The notes under the pieces are model-generated. The model searched no databases. It saw only the letters and a program-made list of their open reading frames with translations, and was not told the origin of the DNA. Positions 7,928 to 16,772 of a stretch of DNA of 64,000 nt are shown here, one piece after another (positions within the stretch are counted from its first letter, which is position 1; every line of letters starts with the position of its first letter). The stretch spans positions 1-64,000 of the forward strand of contig NZ_JADNRK010000002.1 of assembly GCF_015594845.1 (NCBI RefSeq), given 5' to 3'. Source of the DNA: Alkalibacter mobilis (GTDB lineage Bacteria > Bacillota > Clostridia > Eubacteriales > Alkalibacteraceae). The position numbers and the translations under genes are program-made.

Positions 7928-9109
7928 ATGGATATTTTAGTACAGAAATACGGCGGGACTTCAGTTAACTCACCTGACTTAAGGGATGTTATTGTGGAAA
8001 ATCTACAAATTGCAAAATCCAAAAATTACGAATGTGTTATAGTTGTAAGTGCAATGGGTAGGGAAGGTGAGCCTTATTCGACTGATTCACTTTTAAAATT
8101 GATGCCATTTAAAACTCCGGGGGACAGAGAAACGGACATGTGTATTGCTTGCGGTGAAATAATTTCAGCATCTGTTGTCGCAGCTCATTTAAAATATAAA
8201 GGTATCAAAGCAGAGGCACTTACAGGTGGGCAAGCGGGTATTTTGACTGATGATCAGTTCGGAAGCAGTAGTATCATATCTATAGATCCCGTAAGAATTT
8301 TAAATCTGCTGAAGCAGGGAATAACTCCCGTGGTTACTGGTTTCCAAGGATATACAGCCAAAGGGGACATCACTACTCTTGGAAGAGGCGGCAGCGATAT
8401 CAGTGCAGTAGCGTTGGGTGGAGCACTGGGCGCCAAAGAAATCAATATTTTTACGGATGTTGACGGAGTAATGAGTGCTGACCCCAAAGTAGTCGCAAAT
8501 GCAATACTTATAGAATCAATCGATTATGGGGAAGTTTTCCAACTGGCAGAATACGGAGGCAAAGTGATTCATCCCAGAGCGGTTGAATATGCAAGAGATC
8601 ACAATCTTTCTCTAAAAGTTCTAAATACGAGAAAGTACAAAGAAAATATAGGAACACTGATAAGTGGACAGATACCTGATTCAACTGATTTGATAACAGC
8701 AATAACCCATGAACACGGGAAGGTCCAAGTCGAGTTGCCAATGGATAAAGAACATAAAAATGTTCTGGAAGTAATAGCTCATCGCAATATAAGCATCGAC
8801 ATGATAAATATTTTTGTCGATCACAGTCTCTTCATCATAGCTGAAGAAGATAAAAGCAACATGATTTCAGCATTGGAAAGTATGAATGTCAGCTATAAAA
8901 TCAAGGACGAATGTACCAAGATAACTCTTATCGGCAGTAAAATAAAAGGTGTGCCAGGAATTATGGCCAAAGCTATTACGGCTTTAAACAACAAGGTAGA
9001 CGTATTGCAAACTTCGGATTCTCACACGACCATATCGATTCTCGTTGGTTCCGATCAAGCACAAGATGCTATTGTTAGTTTGCATGACAGATTTAAAGGC
9101 AACCGATAA
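7928..9109 (+). CDS. lysC: Aspartate kinase
   Basis: 393 residues; phosphorylates L-aspartate, the first step to lysine, diaminopimelate, threonine and methionine. Kinase signature QKYGGTSV is at the N-terminus, with the substrate/ATP motifs TTLGRGGSD and FTDVDGVMSADP further on. The last third holds two ACT domains (around VLEVIAHRNISIDMINIF and ITLIGSKIKGVPGIMAKAI), the usual site of lysine or threonine feedback. GGAAGGG nine bases before ATG 7928 sets the start; a TTG at 7910 lies before that site and is rejected. I see no lysine riboswitch: the gene follows dut directly. Confidence 0.94.
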   Translation: MDILVQKYGGTSVNSPDLRDVIVENLQIAKSKNYECVIVVSAMGREGEPYSTDSLLKLMPFKTPGDRETDMCIACGEIISASVVAAHLKYKGIKAEALTGGQAGILTDDQFGSSSIISIDPVRILNLLKQGITPVVTGFQGYTAKGDITTLGRGGSDISAVALGGALGAKEINIFTDVDGVMSADPKVVANAILIESIDYGEVFQLAEYGGKVIHPRAVEYARDHNLSLKVLNTRKYKENIGTLISGQIPDSTDLITAITHEHGKVQVELPMDKEHKNVLEVIAHRNISIDMINIFVDHSLFIIAEEDKSNMISALESMNVSYKIKDECTKITLIGSKIKGVPGIMAKAITALNNKVDVLQTSDSHTTISILVGSDQAQDAIVSLHDRFKGNR

Positions 9110-9168
9110 TATACAATTAAACTTTCTGTGATATAATATGATACATTTTAAATCAGATGGAGGAAGAA

Positions 9169-10005
9169 ATGAATATAATAGACGCGATATTTTTAGGTAT
9201 CCTGCAGGGATTGACAGAATTTTTACCGGTCAGCAGCTCCGGGCATTTGGTTATTGCACAACATTTTATGGGTATCACCGAGGGCAATCTGGCACTGAAT
9301 GTATTATTGCACTTGGGAACTTTAATTGCAATTTTTGTAGTTTATAGAAAATCGGTATTAAATATGATAATAGAATTTTTTGCCATGATTGGTGATTTGT
9401 TTAAGGAAAAATCCTTGTGTGTATACAAAAGCAAATATAGAAAATATATAATTCTCATTATAATGGCCAGCATACCAACCGCTGTAATTGGTTTGATGTT
9501 GGAAGACGTATTTGAAGAATTCTTTTCTACAGTTGAAGTCGTGGCATTCACTTTGATCCTAACTGGAATTTTGATGATGTTGGGAGAAAAAATGGGTAGG
9601 AACAATACCCAACACATAGAAAAATTATCACTTGGAAAAGGCTTTCTTATAGGACTTTTTCAGACTATGGCAATCACTCCGGGAATCTCCAGATCGGGTT
9701 CAACTATTTTTGGCGGTCTGGTCTCGGGATTAAGAAAAGAAGAAGCTACAGAATTTTCTTTTTTGATATCCATACCTGCAGTATTGGGTGCTGTCGTCTT
9801 GAAATCCAAGGATATAATGTCATTGGAAAAATTGGGGATGGAACCTGTAGTATTGTTCTTTTCGTTTTTAGCCTCTGTTGCTTTCGGAATTTTTGCCATC
9901 AAACTACTGGTACGCTTGGTTAAAAACGGAAAACTTCATTATTTTTCGTATTATTGTTGGACAGTCTCAGCGATACTGTTGGTCAACCTGTTTTTTATAA
10001 ATTAG
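9169..10005 (+). CDS. uppP: Undecaprenyl-diphosphate phosphatase
   Basis: 278 residues, an integral membrane enzyme of the BacA/UppP family that recycles undecaprenyl pyrophosphate to the lipid carrier for wall synthesis; overproduction is associated with bacitracin resistance. Both catalytic signatures are present: ILQGLTEFLPVSSSGHL near the N-terminus and TPGISRSGSTI in the middle, with about eight hydrophobic helices. GGAGGAAG (9159-9166) sets ATG 9169 rather than the earlier in-frame ATG at 9157. A TATAAT at 9132-9137 may be its own -10. The stop overlaps a tandem heptamer (TAGAAGC twice, 10003-10016). Confidence 0.95.
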   Translation: MNIIDAIFLGILQGLTEFLPVSSSGHLVIAQHFMGITEGNLALNVLLHLGTLIAIFVVYRKSVLNMIIEFFAMIGDLFKEKSLCVYKSKYRKYIILIIMASIPTAVIGLMLEDVFEEFFSTVEVVAFTLILTGILMMLGEKMGRNNTQHIEKLSLGKGFLIGLFQTMAITPGISRSGSTIFGGLVSGLRKEEATEFSFLISIPAVLGAVVLKSKDIMSLEKLGMEPVVLFFSFLASVAFGIFAIKLLVRLVKNGKLHYFSYYCWTVSAILLVNLFFIN

Positions 10006-10016
10006 AAGCTAGAAGC
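10003..10016 (+). repeat. Tandem heptamer, two copies
   Basis: TAGAAGC is repeated twice head to tail across the uppP stop codon. Trivial alone; it is listed because other 7-bp-period arrays occur in this window. Confidence 0.5.
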
Positions 10017-10041
10017 TTTTAGATTGGATGTGAGGTTATTC

Positions 10042-12336
10042 GTGGCCGGACAACGAAAAAAAACTACGACAAAAACAAATAGAAAAACAAATGACTCAGC
10101 AAGAGCCATAATTATAAAAGACACCATAGCCCTTTCCATAGTTTTTTATGGAATCTACATGCTTTATTACTTATCATCTGAAGATGCGGGTGCATTGGGA
10201 AATTTCATGCGCAGTTTTATTTCGGTGATTTTTGGACGAACATCTTATTTCTTGTCGATTATATTGATTTTATTGGGTATTTTGATTATTTTCAGCAAAA
10301 ATAGTACGAACAACAAAAGAGTTTTGGCTGCAGTCATCATATCCTTGTTGCTTTTGTCAATGTTGTTTTCACTTGTGGATGGTCAGGTAGCTGAAAAGTT
10401 GTTTTCCAAAGAAATTTTCGAATTTGAACATTCACCACAAATTGGCGGAGGAATTCTGGGATCTTTTTTATCTACGGTCTCTGTGAAGTTATTCTCTCTC
10501 ACAGGAACGATAATACTGATGATATTGATGGCGTTGATCACCATTGTCTTGACAACTAAAAAATCGATCCAGGAATATCTCAAAAGTGGAAAACGAAAGA
10601 TAAAAGATGCCAGTCCAATGAAAACTTTCAAACAAGTTGCCGAAAAACAGGAAAAAGTCAAGTATGATAAGAAAACTGAAATAAAAGACAAGGAAATCGA
10701 CAACATAAAGATATTGGACTATTCTGAAATTCGTTCAGCGGGACTTAAAGCATCCAAACATGAAGAAATCAAGACCGACGACACAACTGTTCAAGAAAGC
10801 CGAAACTTGGAACCAAAAACAAGGGCAATGTCCAAAATAAATAAAAATGATATAGAAAAAGAAGAAAAGGAAATTGAAGACAGAATAAAAAGCAATGTTG
10901 AACCCGTTGCATATTCATTTCCGCCTTTAAACCTTTTGGAGAACAGCTCTGCGGACGGCAATCCAAGAAATAGAAAAGAAGTCATGAACAGAGCTAGGTT
11001 GTTGGAAAAAACTTTAGGGGACTTTGGTGTTAAAGCAAAAGTATCAGAGGTTTCCGTAGGGCCTACCGTCACAAGATTTGAATTACACCCTGAACCTGGA
11101 GTAAAGGTAAGTAAGATAGTTAATCTTTCTAATGATCTGGCATTGAGTCTTGCAACCTCAGATGTAAGGATTGAAGCACCTATCCCGGGAAAGGCGGCTA
11201 TTGGAATTGAAGTTCCAAACAAGGACTCGGATATAGTTCATATAAGAGAAATCATAGAAAGTAGTGTTTTTAGAAATCACAAAAGCAAAATTGCTTTTGC
11301 CCTTGGAAAAAAATTGTCAGGCAGTGCCGTTATGGCTGATATATCCAAAATGCCCCACCTCCTGATTGCAGGCGCGACAGGATCAGGTAAAAGCGTTTGC
11401 ATCAACAGCATATTGATAAGCATTCTCTACAAAGCTACTCCGGAAGAAGTGAAGTTGATACTGATCGATCCCAAAATGGTGGAACTCAACAACTACAATG
11501 GGATTCCTCATCTTTTGATTCCTGTAGTAACTGATCCCAAACATGCCGCTGGTGCATTGAATTGGGGAATCAAGGAAATGACGGAAAGATATCAGGCTTT
11601 TAAAGACGCCGGGGTAAGAGACATAATCAGATATAATGAAGTAGCTAAGGAAAAAGGTGAAAAGCCAATGCCCAGAATCGTCATTATCATTGATGAATTG
11701 GCGGATTTAATGATGGTTTCTCCCAGGGAAGTTGAAAACGCCATATGCAGGCTGGCTCAGTTGGCAAGGGCTGCTGGCATACATCTAGTATTGGCAACGC
11801 AAAGGCCTTCCGTTGATGTAATCACAGGTCTGATAAAAGCAAACATTCCATCCAGAATTTCTTTTGCAGTCTCATCAATGATGGATTCAAGGACGATCCT
11901 GGATATGGGTGGTGCGGAAAAACTGCTGGGTAGGGGAGATATGCTTTATTATCCTACGGGAGAGCCGAAGCCAGTAAGAATACAAGGTACGTTCATATCA
12001 GACAAAGAAGTGGAAAATGTGGTTAATCATGTTAAGACCGATGCTCAACCTCAATATAACGATCAAGTAATCGAAGAAATTAAAGAAAATAAAAATCCTT
12101 TGTCTGAGGATTTTGAGGATGACATGCTTCCCAAAGCAATAGAAATTGCAGTGGAGAATGGAACGGTGTCAACCTCTCAGCTTCAAAGAAAATTGCGTCT
12201 TGGTTATTCAAGGGCAGGAAGAATCATAGACGAAATGGAAGAGAGAGGAATAATCTCAGGTCCTGATGGAAGCAAACCAAGAAAAGTTCTTATAGACAAA
12301 AATGAATTTGGCAAATTTGATGAAGAAGTAAAATAA
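10042..12336 (+). CDS. ftsK: DNA translocase FtsK/SpoIIIE
   Basis: 764 residues; septal ATP-driven DNA pump for chromosome segregation. The N-terminal 180 residues hold about four membrane helices, followed by a charged Lys/Glu-rich linker of about 130 residues, then the motor: Walker A GATGSGKS, Walker B IVIIIDELADLMM and the ATQRPSVDVITG segment. The C-terminal gamma domain, a winged helix (VSTSQLQRKLRLGYSRAGRIIDEME), reads polar DNA motifs. TGAGGT six bases before GTG 10042 sets the start; the open frame extends to a TTG at 10024. With recA and the Xer-type gene nearby it fits a chromosome-processing neighbourhood. Confidence 0.96.
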   Translation: MAGQRKKTTTKTNRKTNDSARAIIIKDTIALSIVFYGIYMLYYLSSEDAGALGNFMRSFISVIFGRTSYFLSIILILLGILIIFSKNSTNNKRVLAAVIISLLLLSMLFSLVDGQVAEKLFSKEIFEFEHSPQIGGGILGSFLSTVSVKLFSLTGTIILMILMALITIVLTTKKSIQEYLKSGKRKIKDASPMKTFKQVAEKQEKVKYDKKTEIKDKEIDNIKILDYSEIRSAGLKASKHEEIKTDDTTVQESRNLEPKTRAMSKINKNDIEKEEKEIEDRIKSNVEPVAYSFPPLNLLENSSADGNPRNRKEVMNRARLLEKTLGDFGVKAKVSEVSVGPTVTRFELHPEPGVKVSKIVNLSNDLALSLATSDVRIEAPIPGKAAIGIEVPNKDSDIVHIREIIESSVFRNHKSKIAFALGKKLSGSAVMADISKMPHLLIAGATGSGKSVCINSILISILYKATPEEVKLILIDPKMVELNNYNGIPHLLIPVVTDPKHAAGALNWGIKEMTERYQAFKDAGVRDIIRYNEVAKEKGEKPMPRIVIIIDELADLMMVSPREVENAICRLAQLARAAGIHLVLATQRPSVDVITGLIKANIPSRISFAVSSMMDSRTILDMGGAEKLLGRGDMLYYPTGEPKPVRIQGTFISDKEVENVVNHVKTDAQPQYNDQVIEEIKENKNPLSEDFEDDMLPKAIEIAVENGTVSTSQLQRKLRLGYSRAGRIIDEMEERGIISGPDGSKPRKVLIDKNEFGKFDEEVK

Positions 12337-12349
12337 GAAAGGTGATATA

Positions 12350-13690
12350 ATGGCTGCAAAAATTGCAATGGTTTCACTAGGTTGTTCAAAAAATTTAGTT
12401 GATTCCGAAATAATGGCAGGACTTTTGGATAAAAAGTCATATAAAATAATAGAGAACTGTGAAGATGCAGATTATATAATAGTCAATACCTGTGGGTTTA
12501 TCGAATCTGCAAAAGAAGAATCCATTGACGCTATCTTGGAGATGGCCGAGTTCAAAAAAACCGGGAATTTAAAAGGTCTTATTGCCACTGGTTGTTTAAG
12601 CGAAAGGTATCACGATGATTTGATGGAGTCTATTCCTGAATTAGATGGGATCATAGGCACCGGAAATTTTGCGAGAATCGCTGAAACTATTCAGGAAATC
12701 GAAGAAACCGGTAATAAAGTGATGCATTTCGGTAATATCGATGTGGAATTTGACGAAGATTTGCCGCGGAATATCAGCACACCTGCTCATACGGCGTATG
12801 TCAAGATATCCGAAGGTTGTGACAATCATTGCACCTATTGTATTATTCCTAAATTGCGGGGCAAATACAGAAGCAGAAAACCGGAAAATATTTTAAACGA
12901 AGTTAGAACTTTAGCTGATAATGGGACGAAAGAAATCATACTTATAGCTCAGGATACTACGATGTACGGTTACGATCTATACGGAAAGAGGATATTGCAC
13001 AAACTTTTAGAAGATATCGATTTGATCGAGGGGCTAGAGTGGGTAAGGCTGATGTACGCTTATCCTGAAAATATCGACCACAAATTGATTCAAACCATAA
13101 AAAATTCAAAAAAAATACTTCATTACCTTGACATACCCATCCAGCATACCGAGGATAAAATACTTAAAAGAATGGGCAGACGGACCGACAAGAGAAAAAT
13201 TTTCGATCTTTTCAGTACTTTAAGAAAAGAAATTCCAGATATGATCATAAGGTCTACAATGATTGCAGGTTTTCCGGGAGAGTCAGATGAAGATCACCAG
13301 GAAATGTTAAGATCCATAGAAGAGCTTCAAATCGATAAGTTGGGAGTGTTTGAATATTCAAGGGAAGAAGATACTCCTGCGGCAAACATGGACGGGCAAA
13401 TCGACGATGAAACTAAAAAATACAGGCAATTTTCAGCCATGGAGGTTCAAAGACCCATTTCTGAAAGGAGACTATCTTTACAAATTGGAAAAACAATTGA
13501 TGCGATAGTTGAAGAGTATACCGAAGAAGGTTTTTCAGGAAGAACATGGATGGATGCACCAGAAATCGATGGTTTGATTTACGTTTCATCTGATATCAAA
13601 CCCCCGATAGGATCTATCGTTCGAATTGTAATTACAGACTCAACAGATTTTGATTTGATTGGAGTGTTAAATGATGAATTTACCAAATAA
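12350..13690 (+). CDS. rimO: Ribosomal protein S12 methylthiotransferase
   Basis: 446 residues; radical-SAM enzyme that adds a methylthio group to an Asp of ribosomal protein S12. N-terminal UPF0004 domain with three cluster cysteines (Cys12 in SLGCSKN, Cys48 in VNTCGF, Cys82 in TGCL), then the radical-SAM CxxxCxxC at Cys157, Cys161 and Cys164 (CDNHCTYC), then a TRAM-like domain over the last 70 residues. The SLGCSKNLVDSE start is typical of RimO rather than MiaB. It overlaps pgsA by 20 bases, so translation is probably coupled. Confidence 0.96.
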   Translation: MAAKIAMVSLGCSKNLVDSEIMAGLLDKKSYKIIENCEDADYIIVNTCGFIESAKEESIDAILEMAEFKKTGNLKGLIATGCLSERYHDDLMESIPELDGIIGTGNFARIAETIQEIEETGNKVMHFGNIDVEFDEDLPRNISTPAHTAYVKISEGCDNHCTYCIIPKLRGKYRSRKPENILNEVRTLADNGTKEIILIAQDTTMYGYDLYGKRILHKLLEDIDLIEGLEWVRLMYAYPENIDHKLIQTIKNSKKILHYLDIPIQHTEDKILKRMGRRTDKRKIFDLFSTLRKEIPDMIIRSTMIAGFPGESDEDHQEMLRSIEELQIDKLGVFEYSREEDTPAANMDGQIDDETKKYRQFSAMEVQRPISERRLSLQIGKTIDAIVEEYTEEGFSGRTWMDAPEIDGLIYVSSDIKPPIGSIVRIVITDSTDFDLIGVLNDEFTK

Positions 13691-14216
13691 GCTCACCGTA
13701 TTAAGAATAATCATGATACCATTTTTCATTTTCTTCTTTCTGTCCGAATTCAAGCTTGGGCAATTGATTGGAGGAGCTATCTTTGTAGTTGCTTCATTTA
13801 CAGATCTGCTTGACGGTCATATCGCCAGAAAATATAATTTAATTACCACTTTCGGAAAATTTATGGATCCTTTGGCCGACAAACTATTGGTCAGTTCAGC
13901 ATTGATCTGTCTTGTTGAAACAGGTGATATTTCTTCATGGGTGGCCATAGTGATCATTGCTAGAGAATTTGCCGTCACTGGACTGCGAGTGCTTGCAGCT
14001 TCGGATGGAATAGTAATAGCAGCAAGCAATTGGGGAAAGATAAAGACGATAACACAGATGATAGCTATCGTTGCATTGCTTTTCGGAAACTGGCCTTTTG
14101 AGATGATCAACTTCCCTTTTGGTCAGCTGGCTATGTATTTGGCAGTAATATTTACAATAATATCAGGATTTGACTATTTCAGATTAAATAAAAAAGTTTT
14201 TAATCAATTGTCATGA
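13671..14216 (+). CDS. pgsA: CDP-diacylglycerol-glycerol-3-phosphate 3-phosphatidyltransferase
   Basis: 181 residues; makes phosphatidylglycerol phosphate in the membrane. The CDP-alcohol phosphotransferase signature, with its spaced Asp, Gly and Arg residues, is complete from DLLDGHIAR to GKFMDPLADK, flanked by four to six hydrophobic helices. Tandem ATGs at 13671 and 13674 both fit the GGAG site; I report the first. It starts inside rimO and ends 10 bases before cinA, in the order conserved in many Firmicutes. Confidence 0.95.
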   Translation: MMNLPNKLTVLRIIMIPFFIFFFLSEFKLGQLIGGAIFVVASFTDLLDGHIARKYNLITTFGKFMDPLADKLLVSSALICLVETGDISSWVAIVIIAREFAVTGLRVLAASDGIVIAASNWGKIKTITQMIAIVALLFGNWPFEMINFPFGQLAMYLAVIFTIISGFDYFRLNKKVFNQLS

Positions 14217-14226
14217 GAGGTACTAT

Positions 14227-15462
14227 ATGAAAGGTGAAATCATAAATGTAGGAACGGAAATACTCATTGGAGATATTTTAAATACGAATGCGCAATATAT
14301 AAGTAAAGAACTTTCCATGGCAGGAGTTAGTATTTATTTCCAAACAACGGTTGGTGACAATCCAGACAGACTAATGGAGATCTTGAAAAATTCTGTAGAA
14401 AGATCCGACTTGATAGTTTTGACGGGTGGATTGGGACCAACGCAGGATGATTTGACAAAAGAAACTGTAGCCAAACTTATGGGTCTTGATATGGAAATGC
14501 ATTCGGAAAGCTATGAAAAAATGGCTGCCTTTTTCAATAAACTTTCAGCCAAAATGACATCAAATAATCTTAAACAGGCGTACATGCCTGTGGGTTCCCA
14601 CATAATACCAAATGAAAATGGAACGGCGCCAGGCGTCTTGATCGAAAAAGACAATAAAATCATAATTCTTTTACCTGGTCCGCCACGTGAATTGATTCCA
14701 ATGTTCAGAGATTTTGTCATGCCTTACCTGCAGGGAAAAAGCCTTGATAAATTTTATTCTCAATATTACAAAGTTTCCGGTATAGGAGAATCTGCCCTCG
14801 AAGACATGCTTTTGGATATTATTGACAATCAAACAAATCCAACTATAGCGACGTATGCAAAACCGGACGAAGTTATGTTGAGAGTCACTGCAAATGCAAA
14901 AACTGAGGATGAGGCCAGAGAACTGTTGCGGAAAACAGATGAAATAATCGTCAAAAGATTGGGAGACAACATCTATGCCAAGGAAGACATATCCCTGAAC
15001 GAATATACTGCAAGATTACTCATTGAATCTGGCAAAACGATATCTTTGGCCGAATCTTGTACCGGAGGCCTGATCTCTTCAAAACTTACCGAGATTCCGG
15101 GAATTTCAAAATCTCTACATAGTTCTATTGTATGTTATTCAAATGAGTCTAAAATCAATTATCTTGGAGTAAGCAAAAACACTTTGGAGTCATTTGGCGC
15201 TGTAAGCAGAGAATGCGCTGCAGAAATGCTTGAAGGTCTCTTGAAAAACAACAATACGGACATTGCTGTGGCAACAACAGGAATAGCCGGCCCGGATGGC
15301 GGTACCGATGACAAACCAGTGGGACTTGTATACGTAGGAATAGCCTTTAATGGTAAAATTGAAATAGTTGAAAGACTTCTTAGCGGTGACCGACAGAGAA
15401 TACAACTTAAGACCGCAAATATAGCACTGAATCTTATTAGAAAAACTCTTTTAAAAGATTGA
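14227..15462 (+). CDS. cinA: CinA family protein (ADP-ribose pyrophosphatase / NMN amidohydrolase)
   Basis: 411 residues. The N-terminal MoCF-like domain (EIINVGTEILIGDILNTNAQYIS ... LTGGLGPTQDDLTKE) and the C-terminal amidohydrolase domain (LAESCTGGLISSKLTEIPG ... TGIAGPDGGTDDKPVGLVYVG) give the full two-domain CinA layout. In characterised homologues these domains act on ADP-ribose and deamidate nicotinamide mononucleotide; the competence role is known from streptococci. The stop codon overlaps the -35 of the recA promoter, so recA probably receives some read-through as well as its own SOS-controlled transcript. Confidence 0.94.
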   Translation: MKGEIINVGTEILIGDILNTNAQYISKELSMAGVSIYFQTTVGDNPDRLMEILKNSVERSDLIVLTGGLGPTQDDLTKETVAKLMGLDMEMHSESYEKMAAFFNKLSAKMTSNNLKQAYMPVGSHIIPNENGTAPGVLIEKDNKIIILLPGPPRELIPMFRDFVMPYLQGKSLDKFYSQYYKVSGIGESALEDMLLDIIDNQTNPTIATYAKPDEVMLRVTANAKTEDEARELLRKTDEIIVKRLGDNIYAKEDISLNEYTARLLIESGKTISLAESCTGGLISSKLTEIPGISKSLHSSIVCYSNESKINYLGVSKNTLESFGAVSRECAAEMLEGLLKNNNTDIAVATTGIAGPDGGTDDKPVGLVYVGIAFNGKIEIVERLLSGDRQRIQLKTANIALNLIRKTLLKD

Positions 15463-15488
15463 CTTGATGCCAACTTTTAGAGTATAAT
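15459..15488 (+). promoter_or_regulatory. recA promoter
   Basis: TTGACT (15459-15464, overlapping the cinA stop), 18 bases, TATAAT (15483-15488). The LexA-type palindrome begins two bases after the -10. Confidence 0.8.
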
Positions 15489-15489
15489 G

Positions 15490-15513
15490 GCAATAGAACA
15501 TATGTTCTATTGC
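15490..15513 (+). promoter_or_regulatory. LexA (SOS) operator, 24-bp palindrome
   Basis: The core GAACATATGTTC (15496-15507) fits the Gram-positive SOS box. The symmetry extends perfectly to 12 bases per arm (GCAATAGAACAT and its complement). It lies over the expected transcription start of recA, where LexA binding would block initiation. Confidence 0.85.
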
Positions 15514-15550
15514 TTATTGAAAGGATGTGAACCGATTTTATCGGGCAAAC

Positions 15551-16570
15551 ATGATGGAAAAAGACAAAGCACTTCAAATGGCTCTCGCACAAATTGAAAA
15601 ACAATTTGGCAAGGGTTCCATTATGAAATTGGGGGAACAATCAGCAAATCAAAACATACCTGCAATTTCAACAACATCAATTGGATTGGATATCGCACTC
15701 GGGATTGGAGGAATTCCTCGAGGAAGAGTCGTAGAAATATATGGACCTGAGTCGTCAGGTAAAACAACAGTGGCTTTACATGTCATAGCTGAAGCACAAA
15801 AGAACGGAGGCAATGCGGCCTTCATCGATGCCGAACATGCACTTGACCCTGTCTATGCAAAAGCTTTAGGAGTAGATATCGATAATTTGATAGTTTCTCA
15901 ACCAGATACAGGAGAGCAGGCTTTGGAAATATGCGAGGCTTTGGTCAGAAGTGGAGCTGTCGATATCGTTGTTGTAGATTCCGTTGCCGCCTTGGTACCA
16001 AGGGCTGAGATCGAAGGTGAAATGGGTGACACTCACGTAGGTCTTCAGGCGCGACTTATGTCTCAAGCTCTGAGAAAATTGACTGGATCTATCAATAAAT
16101 CAAAAACTACAGCCATATTTATCAATCAATTGAGAGAGAAAGTGGGGGTAATGTTTGGAAGCCCTGAAACGACTCCAGGTGGAAGGGCACTTAAGTTTTA
16201 TTCATCTGTAAGATTGGATGTCAGAAAAATAGACATCCTAAAGCAAGGACAGGAAATGATTGGAAACAGGACCAGGGTAAAAGTCGTAAAAAACAAACTT
16301 GCTCCTCCATTCAAACTTGCCGAATTTGACATAATGTACGGCCAGGGAATTTCACGCGAAGGTGACATTCTTGACGTGGGAAGCAATGTAAATATAATTA
16401 ATAAAGCTGGTGCATGGTATTCATACAATGATGAAAAAATTGGCCAAGGTAGGGAAAATGCGAAGCAATACCTCAAGGAAAATCCCGAAATATGTAGAGA
16501 AATCGAATTGAAAATAAGAGAACATTACAATTTAGTAAAAAGATCACCAGAAACAGAAGATGTTGAATGA
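15551..16570 (+). CDS. recA: Recombinase A
   Basis: 339 residues from ATG 15551; DNA-strand-exchange ATPase and SOS co-protease. Walker A GPESSGKT is at 65-72, the DNA-binding loops are visible ([45 protein letters not shown]), and the short acidic tail ends in ETEDVE. Start choice is uncertain: AAAGGA (15520-15525) is one base from a GTG at 15527, which would add eight residues (MNRFYRAN), and 25 bases from the ATG pair at 15551/15554. Family alignment favours starting at MEKDKAL. Controlled by the LexA palindrome upstream; ends at a strong terminator. Confidence 0.96.
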   Translation: MMEKDKALQMALAQIEKQFGKGSIMKLGEQSANQNIPAISTTSIGLDIALGIGGIPRGRVVEIYGPESSGKTTVALHVIAEAQKNGGNAAFIDAEHALDPVYAKALGVDIDNLIVSQPDTGEQALEICEALVRSGAVDIVVVDSVAALVPRAEIEGEMGDTHVGLQARLMSQALRKLTGSINKSKTTAIFINQLREKVGVMFGSPETTPGGRALKFYSSVRLDVRKIDILKQGQEMIGNRTRVKVVKNKLAPPFKLAEFDIMYGQGISREGDILDVGSNVNIINKAGAWYSYNDEKIGQGRENAKQYLKENPEICREIELKIREHYNLVKRSPETEDVE

Positions 16571-16571
16571 A

Positions 16572-16599
16572 AAAAAAGACCTTGAAAAAGGTCTTTTTT
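16572..16599 (+). terminator. Terminator after recA
   Basis: AAAAAAGACCTT (16572-16583), loop GAAA, AAGGTCTTTTTT (16588-16599). Confidence 0.9.
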
Positions 16600-16632
16600 G
16601 TATAAATTTAACTTGATACAACTTTTATAAAC

Positions 16633-16661
16633 TTGACACTAAAAAGAAAAACGTATAAAAT
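16633..16661 (+). promoter_or_regulatory. rny promoter
   Basis: TTGACA (16633-16638), 17 bases, TAAAAT (16656-16661). A leader of about 105 bases follows, with a small ACAGG/CCTGT hairpin. Confidence 0.65.
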
Positions 16662-16772
16662 TATATTGTTACTTACAGGTTAAATCCTGTCCATTAATTG
16701 ATTATGGAGATACCATCGAAAAGTGAAACAGATTATTAAAATTCAATAACATAATAAAGGAGGTGTAGACAT

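Noticed and set aside
7908-7928. Lysine riboswitch before aspartokinase
   Set aside because: Only 20 bases separate dut and the aspartokinase gene; no room for an aptamer.
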